This document shows positions 5,778 through 10,134 of a stretch of DNA of 10,134 nt, piece by piece. Position 1 is the stretch's first letter; each line of letters starts with the position of its first letter. Both the position numbers and the translations under genes were made by a program. This DNA is from Lachnospiraceae bacterium (GTDB lineage: Bacteria; Bacillota; Clostridia; Lachnospirales; Lachnospiraceae), in assembly GCA_017412265.1 (NCBI GenBank), contig JAFPYK010000075.1, forward strand, positions 1-10,134. Direction: 5' to 3'. The notes under the pieces are model-generated. The model had not been told where the DNA came from. It made no database searches and saw only the letters and a program-made list of their open reading frames with translations.

Positions 5778-7061
5778 ATGAAGGATATCCATGTTGTCGG
5801 AACGTGTGAGGAAGGCCTGAGCGCGGAGCAGATCCGGGAGGCGCTTCTCGGGGCGATCGCGGGAAGAGAACTGCACAAGGTGCTGATCATCCCGCCGGAT
5901 TTTACCAGGTATCACTCGAACGGCGGACAGATCACGACGATCCTGTATGAGGAGCTGACCGGGCGGGGCGTGCAGGTGGATGTGATGCCCGCTCTGGGGA
6001 CGCATGCGCCGCTCACGAGGGAGCAGTGGGACAAGATGTACGGCCCGATTCCCTACGAGGAGATGATCGTGCACCACTTCCGGGATGACGTGGTGCGCCT
6101 GGGCGAGGTGCCTGGAGAGTTCATCGCGGAGATCACCGAGGGGCTCTGGAGCGATCCGATCGAGGTGGAGATCAACCGCCGGGTGATGGATCCTTCGTAT
6201 GACCTGATCGTCTCGGTCGGGCAGGTGGTGCCGCACGAGATCGTCGGGCTTGCCAACCACTCGAAGAACCTCTTCGTCGGTGCGGGCGGCGCGGATATGA
6301 TCAACAAGTCGCACATGGTCGGCGCGGTCTACGGGATGGAGCGGATCATGGGCAGGGACCACACGCCGGTGCGGGAGCTCTTCGACTACTCGATGCGGTA
6401 TCTGGCGGGGCGGCCGATCCTCTTCGCGCTCACGGTGACGACGGCCCCGGGCGGAGTGATCCGCACGCACGGCCTGTTCCTGGGCGAGGGCAGGGAATGC
6501 CTGGACGCGGCGGTGAAGCTTGCGCAGGAGAAGAACATCGATTACGTGGAGACCGGGCTTAAGAAGTGCGTGGTCTATCTGGATCCTTCGGAGTTCAAGA
6601 CGACGTGGCTCGGCAATAAGGCGGTCTACCGGATGCGCATGGCGATGGCGGACGACGGTGAGCTGCTGATCATGGGCTCTGCGATCGAGGGCTTCGGCGA
6701 GCAGCCGGCGATGGACTCCCTGATCCGCAAGTACGGCTACTGCGGGCGCCTGGGGATCCTGGAGGCCTTCCGCAAGCCGGAGAATGAGGACCTCCGGGCG
6801 AATATGAGCGCGGCCGCGCATATGATTCACGGGTCTTCGGACGGAAGATTCCGCATCACGTACGCGGTGCGCGACGATATGAAGCAGGCGATGAGAGACG
6901 TCGGCTTCGGCGTCGCGGATTATGACGAGATGATCCGCAGATACGATCCGGAGAAGCTGAGCTACGGGTATCACACGGTTGACGGGGAAGAGATCTTCTT
7001 CATCCCGAACCCGGCGCTGGGGCTCTGGATCAACCGGGAGAGATTTGAGAAAGCCGAGTAA
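5778..7061 (+). CDS. larA: LarA-family nickel-dependent 2-hydroxyacid racemase/epimerase homologue
   Basis: A 427-residue cytosolic protein, close to the usual length for LarA (lactate racemase). LarA uses a nickel-pincer nucleotide cofactor to racemise 2-hydroxy acids by hydride transfer. Equivalents of catalytic or cofactor residues are visible: R44 in DFTRYH, H76 in GTHAP, H153 in VPHEIVG and K163 in HSKN (the spacing of 10 from H153 matches my recollection of the Lactiplantibacillus enzyme). The loop between H153 and K163 reads GLANHS, unlike the Gly/Ser-rich loop I expect in lactate racemases, so the substrate may be another hydroxy acid. No larB, larC or larE cofactor genes are in the window; they must lie elsewhere if the enzyme is active. 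The start at 5778 follows AGGAAAGGAAGAGGAAG. In-frame starts at 5706 and 5664 overlap promoter or operator DNA and are less likely. It is downstream of a hipBA-like promoter. Confidence 0.85.
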   Translation: MKDIHVVGTCEEGLSAEQIREALLGAIAGRELHKVLIIPPDFTRYHSNGGQITTILYEELTGRGVQVDVMPALGTHAPLTREQWDKMYGPIPYEEMIVHHFRDDVVRLGEVPGEFIAEITEGLWSDPIEVEINRRVMDPSYDLIVSVGQVVPHEIVGLANHSKNLFVGAGGADMINKSHMVGAVYGMERIMGRDHTPVRELFDYSMRYLAGRPILFALTVTTAPGGVIRTHGLFLGEGRECLDAAVKLAQEKNIDYVETGLKKCVVYLDPSEFKTTWLGNKAVYRMRMAMADDGELLIMGSAIEGFGEQPAMDSLIRKYGYCGRLGILEAFRKPENEDLRANMSAAAHMIHGSSDGRFRITYAVRDDMKQAMRDVGFGVADYDEMIRRYDPEKLSYGYHTVDGEEIFFIPNPALGLWINRERFEKAE

Positions 7062-7076
7062 GACTCCGTATAGGAC

Positions 7077-7106
7077 TTGACTTCGCCGAACGACTCATTT
7101 TATAAT
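7077..7106 (+). promoter_or_regulatory. Promoter of the hipBA operon
   Basis: TTGACT (7077-7082) and a perfect TATAAT (7101-7106) are separated by 18 bp, with an expected start near 7113. The -35 lies 16 bases after the larA stop codon. The spacer carries a copy of the 14-mer shared with the larA promoter. Confidence 0.85.
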
Positions 7107-7172
7107 AGAGGAAAAGAAAATGAGCCGTTCGGCTGTTTTTGTGTCCCGATGGAGATAAATGAGCCGTTCGGC
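7085..7172 (+). repeat. Three operator-like repeats at hipBA, with terminator-like hairpin
   Basis: Copy 1, GCCGAACGACTCAT (7085-7098), is inverted and sits in the -35/-10 spacer. Copy 2, ATGAGCCGTTCGGC (7120-7133), lies just after the expected start. Copy 3 has the same sequence at 7159-7172, close to the hipB ribosome binding site, and extends its match to the complement of copy 1 through GAAG (17 of 18). Copies 1 and 2 can pair over 17 positions with one mismatch, followed by TGTTTTTGTG, a plausible terminator for larA read-through. Copies 2 and 3 have a palindromic core GCCG-TT-CGGC. Several operators over and after the promoter is the known pattern for HipB-type autoregulation in E. coli, although the site sequence differs from the TATCC-GGATA type. 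Confidence 0.75.
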
Positions 7173-7189
7173 GAAGAAATGAGGGACTG

Positions 7190-7411
7190 ATGAAGATTCA
7201 TGACAGTGCTTCCTTCGGGGAAAGCCTGCGTAAGCAGAGGAAGCGCCTGCGGGTGACGCAGGCGATGCTGGCCGAGCACACCGGGTTCAGCGTGAGCTTT
7301 ATCTCGGATCTGGAGAACGGGAAGCCGACGGCGGAGCTCGGCAAGGCGATCTATCTGGCCAACCTTCTGGGGCTTGACGTGACATTGACAGAGAGGGGTG
7401 GCGGACAGTGA
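7190..7411 (+). CDS. hipB: HipB-like XRE antitoxin/repressor
   Basis: A 73-residue helix-turn-helix protein of the Cro/C1 (XRE) class. Residues 9-65 hold the five-helix fold, with the HTH at about 23-44 (TQAMLAEHTGFSVSFISDLENG) and the typical NGKPTAELGKAIYLANLLGL continuation. It ends in a short basic/polar tail, the usual size for HipB. In HipBA modules HipB binds HipA, neutralises the kinase and represses the operon by binding operators in the promoter. The ATG at 7190 follows GAGGG. The stop codon overlaps the hipA GTG by four bases (GTGA), implying translational coupling. Three copies of a shared repeat lie between the larA stop and this start, and two more lie at the larA promoter, so its regulon may include larA (inference). 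Confidence 0.88.
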   Translation: MKIHDSASFGESLRKQRKRLRVTQAMLAEHTGFSVSFISDLENGKPTAELGKAIYLANLLGLDVTLTERGGGQ

Positions 7412-8685
7412 GAGAATATGCAGTGAAGATCGAGCGAAACGGTGTATGGCAGCGGGTCGGGACGATCGCCGGCGCGGCGCCGGGAGAGGCAATCTTCCGG
7501 TACGGGAGCGAATACCTTCAGGACCCGGAGGCCGCGGCCATCTCTCTGTCGCTGCCGCTTCAGGAGGAGCCGTTCTCCCCGGAGAAGACCGCGAATTTCT
7601 TCGACGGGCTGCTGCCGGAGGGCTTCACGCGAAGGGCCGTCGCAGAGTGGATGCGCGTGGATGAGAGGGACTATCTCTCGATCCTCTACGGGCTCGGGCG
7701 CGAATGCCTGGGCGCGGTGCGCATCGCCCCGGAGAATGAGAAGGAGGAGGCCTGGTACGAGCGGGTCTCGCCGGACCAGATGCGGGATCTCGCGGCGGAG
7801 GGCGCGGTCAAGTCCGCGGAGCTGGTGGTCAAGGCGCATCTGTCTCTGACCGGGGCTTCGGGGAAGGTAGGCCTGTATTATGACGAGGCGCGGGACGCCT
7901 GGTACCTGCCGCACGGGACGGCCCCCAGCACACATATCGTGAAGCAGAGCCACATCCGGTACCGGGAGATCGTGGCAAATGAGCAGCTGGCGCTCCTTAC
8001 GGCCGAGCGCTGCGGGATCGATATCTCCGAGAGCTTTATCGTGAATGTCGGGGCGGGCGCGGACGCGGAGGTGCTCTTCGCGACGCAGCGGTTTGACCGG
8101 CAGATGCCGGAGACACCGATCTATACGAGCGGGCTTGCGCGGCCGCTGCGGCTGCACCAGGAGGACTTCGCGCAGGCGCTTGGCATCCCGGCGCAGCGAA
8201 AGTACGAGCACGCGGATGAGGGATACCTGAAGCAGATGTTCGACCTCCTCTTAACCCGGGTGCGCAATCCGCTGGAGGACCGCATGAGGCTGTGGAAGAG
8301 GATCGTCTTCTATGCGCTGATCGGCAATGCAGACGCGCACATCAAGAATATATCCCTCCTGTACGCGCCGGACTTAAGGAGCCTCTCCCTGGCGCCGGCT
8401 TATGACATCGTGAGCACGGCGGTCTATGACCAGAGCACGAGGGAGATGGCCTTCGCGATCGGCGGGGACCGGGTCCTGGATGCGATCACGAGAGCGTCGT
8501 TTGTGCGAGCGGCCGAGGAGATCGGTCTGGCTGAGAGGGCCGCGATGCGGGCACTGGACGAGGTCTGCGGGAGGTTTGAGACAGCCCTCGCGGAGGCGGC
8601 AGAGGAGCTGGACCGGCAGGGGTTCACAAGCGCGGAGGGCCTCCGGGAGAAGATGCTGCGCGGAGGTGCTTACCGGAATATGTGA
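7408..8685 (+). CDS. hipA: HipA-family serine/threonine kinase toxin
   Basis: A 425-residue full-length HipA. Residues 1-105 are the N-subdomain that contacts HipB, and about 140-390 form the HipA_C kinase core. Visible motifs: SLTGASGK (146-153) corresponds to the loop carrying the autophosphorylated Ser of E. coli HipA, here probably S146. THIVKQ (K179) is the ATP-anchoring lysine, and QRFDR (D230) follows. The catalytic segment is GNADAHIKNISLL with D309 and N314, and the metal-binding Asp is LAPAYDIVS (D333). E. coli HipA phosphorylates glutamyl-tRNA synthetase and causes growth arrest; the target here is unknown. All key residues seem intact, so an active kinase is expected. The GTG start is used because it overlaps the hipB stop and follows GAGGGG. 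The gene pair is a two-component hipBA, not the split hipBST type. Confidence 0.92.
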   Translation: MREYAVKIERNGVWQRVGTIAGAAPGEAIFRYGSEYLQDPEAAAISLSLPLQEEPFSPEKTANFFDGLLPEGFTRRAVAEWMRVDERDYLSILYGLGRECLGAVRIAPENEKEEAWYERVSPDQMRDLAAEGAVKSAELVVKAHLSLTGASGKVGLYYDEARDAWYLPHGTAPSTHIVKQSHIRYREIVANEQLALLTAERCGIDISESFIVNVGAGADAEVLFATQRFDRQMPETPIYTSGLARPLRLHQEDFAQALGIPAQRKYEHADEGYLKQMFDLLLTRVRNPLEDRMRLWKRIVFYALIGNADAHIKNISLLYAPDLRSLSLAPAYDIVSTAVYDQSTREMAFAIGGDRVLDAITRASFVRAAEEIGLAERAAMRALDEVCGRFETALAEAAEELDRQGFTSAEGLREKMLRGGAYRNM

Positions 8686-8692
8686 GGAGAGG

Positions 8693-8715
8693 CCGGCGGG
8701 ATCAGGATCTGCCGG
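8693..8715 (+). terminator. Weak GC-rich hairpin after hipA
   Basis: CCGGC (8693-8697) and GCCGG (8711-8715) can pair, with GATC/GATC extending the stem inward around a very tight loop and a bulge. There is no T run after it, so it is at best a poor or factor-dependent terminator for hipBA. The lipoprotein gene has its own candidate promoter downstream. Confidence 0.25.
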
Positions 8716-8737
8716 CAGCCGGTGCCGGGTAAAGCTC

Positions 8738-8766
8738 TTGAAAAAGCCGGTAGAGTATGACAAAAT
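8738..8766 (+). promoter_or_regulatory. Candidate promoter of the lipoprotein gene
   Basis: TTGAAA (8738-8743) and CAAAAT (8761-8766) are 17 bp apart, with the expected start near 8773 and a leader of about 60 nt. The -10 matches consensus at four of six positions, so this is a moderate to weak promoter. The leader contains nothing recognisable before the ribosome binding site GGAAAGGAA (8821-8829). Confidence 0.4.
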
Positions 8767-8834
8767 AATGAGCGGGACGTATCTGTGCGTGCCCGAGGAG
8801 ATATCATTTACCAGTTGGGTGGAAAGGAAATGCA

Positions 8835-9488
8835 ATGAAGAGATGGATGATTCTGGTGCTCGTGCTTGCGCTGGCGGTGCTCGCCGGATGCGCGAAGAAG
8901 GAAGAGAAGGGCAGCGAGCCTCAGACGAAGGCGGATAACACGACGACCACAACGAAGGAAGAGGCGGAGACGCTGGATCTCACGAAGTTCCAGAAACTCA
9001 GCGACCTGTTCGAGTATGATTTCTGCCAGAGCACGGCTTCGGATTCCCGATATGTTTATGTGTTTGAATCGGATGGAATCTACTATCGCGCGGTGGCGAA
9101 GCTTACGAGCGAGATGTGCGATAAGATCTGGAATCTGGATTATTCGGCGACGGACCACATCGAGCAGGAGCAGAAGCTGGTGGCAGATCTTCCGATCGAG
9201 AAGATCGAGAACCTGTCGGAGCTCATCCCCACACAGGAGGAGCTGAACCAGTGGGTCGGCAAGAAGGGCAGCGAGCTGATGGATGCAGGATGGAGCTGCT
9301 TTATGACGAACACAGAGGACATGACGTTCTGGCTGAATTACGGACCGTTCATGTATGAGGTGGTCTTCGAGGGAGAAGTGAAGGATCCCATGAACTTCGA
9401 CGAGGAAGAGGATATGAAGAACCTGACGGTCAAGTCGGTGACCTATATGGATCTCGGCGATGCCGCGGACATTCTGGAAGAAGAGTAA
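8835..9488 (+). CDS. Lipoprotein of unknown function
   Basis: A 217-residue secreted lipoprotein. Residues 1-18 are a signal peptide (KR, then a hydrophobic run) ending in the lipobox LAGC, with lipidated C19. A charged and Thr-rich linker follows (about 20-45, including TTTTTK), typical of surface lipoproteins that stand off the membrane. The mature domain (about 47-217) is acidic, with alternating hydrophobic strands such as RYVYVFESDGIYYRAVAKL and FWLNYGPFMYEVVFEGEV. The segment LNQWVGKKGSELMDAGWS slightly recalls the SmpA/OmlA-type small-domain pattern, but I do not assign it. The very acidic C-terminal end includes DEEEDMKN and LEEE. The start at 8835 follows GGAAAGGAA; an ATG at 8830 is out of frame. 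It appears to be transcribed alone and converges with argH. Confidence 0.8.
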   Translation: MKRWMILVLVLALAVLAGCAKKEEKGSEPQTKADNTTTTTKEEAETLDLTKFQKLSDLFEYDFCQSTASDSRYVYVFESDGIYYRAVAKLTSEMCDKIWNLDYSATDHIEQEQKLVADLPIEKIENLSELIPTQEELNQWVGKKGSELMDAGWSCFMTNTEDMTFWLNYGPFMYEVVFEGEVKDPMNFDEEEDMKNLTVKSVTYMDLGDAADILEEE

Positions 9489-9520
9489 GGCGCGCGATCC
9501 GCTGCGGAGCGTTAAATGCA

Positions 9521-9562
9521 AAGAAATGGCTGGCTCAGAACTGAGCCAGCCATGTTTCATTT
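9521..9562. terminator. Terminator between the lipoprotein gene and argH, overlapping the argH 3' end
   Basis: ATGGCTGGCTCAG (9526-9538) and CTGAGCCAGCCAT (9541-9553) form a perfect 13-bp stem around an AA centre, in practice a 12-bp stem with a GAAC loop. Flanking A-rich and T-rich arms could extend it with bulges. On the plus strand TGTTTCATTTG follows, and on the minus strand TTTCTTTGCATTT follows, so it can serve both converging genes. The argH stop codon (9535-9537) and its last codons lie inside the stem. Confidence 0.8.
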
Positions 9563-10134
9563 GCAAGGAGTTCTTCGGCCATCGCTTCCTCGCCGGGCGC
9601 GCCCGCGGTGTTGCGCAGGTTGACGCAGGTCTTCAGCGAGATCGCCTCGTAGATGTCATCGGAGAAGACCGGGGAGAGGGACTGATAGTCGGAGAGCGGC
9701 AGGTCGTCTAAGGAGCAGCGCCGGTCGATACAGAGGAGGACCAGCTGCCCGATGATCCGGTGCGCGTCGCGGAAGGGCACGCCCTTCTTCACGAGGTAGT
9801 CCGCGGCGTCGGTCGCGTTGGTGAATCCGTGCCTTGCGCTCTCGGCCATGACCTCCGGGTGCACCTTCATCGAGGCGAACATCCCGGTGAAGAGGCTTAA
9901 GCAGGCCTTGACGTTGTCGATTGCGTCGAAGGCGGGCTCTTTGTCCTCCTGCATGTCCTTGTTGTAGGCGAGGGGAAGGCCCTTCATCGTGGTCAGGAGC
10001 GAGGTCAGGGCGCCGTAGACACGGCCGGTCTTGCCGCGCACGAGCTCGGCGATGTCCGGGTTCTTCTTCTGCGGCATGATCGAGGAGCCGGTCGAGTAGG
10101 CGTCGTCCATCTCCACGAAGCGGTACTCGTTGGT
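9535..10134 (-). CDS. argH: Argininosuccinate lyase, C-terminal part (runs off right edge)
   Basis: The last 199 codons of argininosuccinate lyase, which splits argininosuccinate into arginine and fumarate in the final step of arginine synthesis and works as a cytosolic homotetramer. The fumarase/ASL superfamily signature GSSIMPQKKNPD is near the start of the visible part, preceded by EYRFVEMDDAYST; the serine loop in this signature carries the catalytic base of the family. The rest (KTGRVYGAL, GLPLAYNKDMQEDKEP, FTNATDAADYLV, PFRDAHRIIG) matches the normal C-terminal helical bundle and domain. A full ArgH is usually about 450-470 residues, so more than half is beyond the window. The frame is open to base 10134 with no break. 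The stop lies in the converging terminator hairpin. Confidence 0.97.
   Translation of the reverse strand, partial: TNEYRFVEMDDAYSTGSSIMPQKKNPDIAELVRGKTGRVYGALTSLLTTMKGLPLAYNKDMQEDKEPAFDAIDNVKACLSLFTGMFASMKVHPEVMAESARHGFTNATDAADYLVKKGVPFRDAHRIIGQLVLLCIDRRCSLDDLPLSDYQSLSPVFSDDIYEAISLKTCVNLRNTAGAPGEEAMAEELLANETWLAQF

Noticed and set aside
5682..6974. Long antisense open frame opposite the larA-like gene
   Set aside because: Low-complexity His/Arg/Leu composition and no recognisable motif; the plus strand encodes a clear LarA-family protein.
5672..7172. The 14-mer repeats as a CRISPR array or mobile-element ends
   Set aside because: The copies are in mixed orientation and at promoter-fixed spacing, there are no regular spacers, and no transposase or target duplication is present.
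7351..8211. Antisense open frame opposite hipA
   Set aside because: Complement of a well-supported kinase gene, with no domain and biased Arg/Leu composition.

Overview
The window is about 10 kb of high-GC bacterial chromosome. Compact genes, purine-rich Shine-Dalgarno sites, sigma-A type promoters, intrinsic terminators and the mix of protein families (FCD-type GntR regulator, RDD-domain protein, lipobox lipoprotein, CbbX/SpoVK-like AAA ATPase) suggest a Gram-positive member of the Clostridia, possibly Lachnospiraceae. The taxonomic call is an inference from gene style, not from a marker gene.

Left part (1-1910): on the minus strand, a D-lyxose/D-mannose isomerase-type cupin gene (1116-1799) is followed by a GntR/FCD repressor-type gene (209-901). 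A UUCG-capped terminator separates them, and the gntR gene ends at a bidirectional terminator (147-199). The gntR upstream region is AT-rich and holds a 10-bp direct repeat and an 8-bp inverted repeat that look like operators. Together they look like the regulator-proximal end of a sugar or sugar-acid utilisation locus whose remainder lies left of the window.

Centre (1910-5628): back-to-back promoters fire the isomerase leftward and a two-gene operon rightward. That operon encodes a small HAD phosphatase and an AAA+ ATPase with an N-terminal region resembling TerB-like helical repeats. Next is a MerR-type DNA-binding domain fused to an RDD-like membrane domain and a C-terminal extracytoplasmic-type domain. 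It is preceded by a promoter with the 19-bp -35/-10 spacer and central dyad typical of MerR-controlled promoters.

Right part (5629-10134): a LarA-type nickel-dependent 2-hydroxyacid racemase/epimerase homologue is followed by a complete HipB/HipA antitoxin-kinase pair. The promoters of larA and of hipBA are near copies of each other. Each has the same operator-like 14-mer (consensus ATGAGYCGTYCGGC) inside the -35/-10 spacer and again, inverted, 13 bp after the -10. hipBA has a third copy next to the hipB ribosome binding site. This suggests that HipB controls both its own operon and the racemase, and it is the most interesting observation here. The paired copies also make terminator-like hairpins at the ends of the preceding genes. 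A lipoprotein of unknown function follows, converging on the 3' end of argH (arginine biosynthesis), which runs off the right edge.

No tRNA, rRNA, CRISPR array, insertion sequence or riboswitch was recognised.
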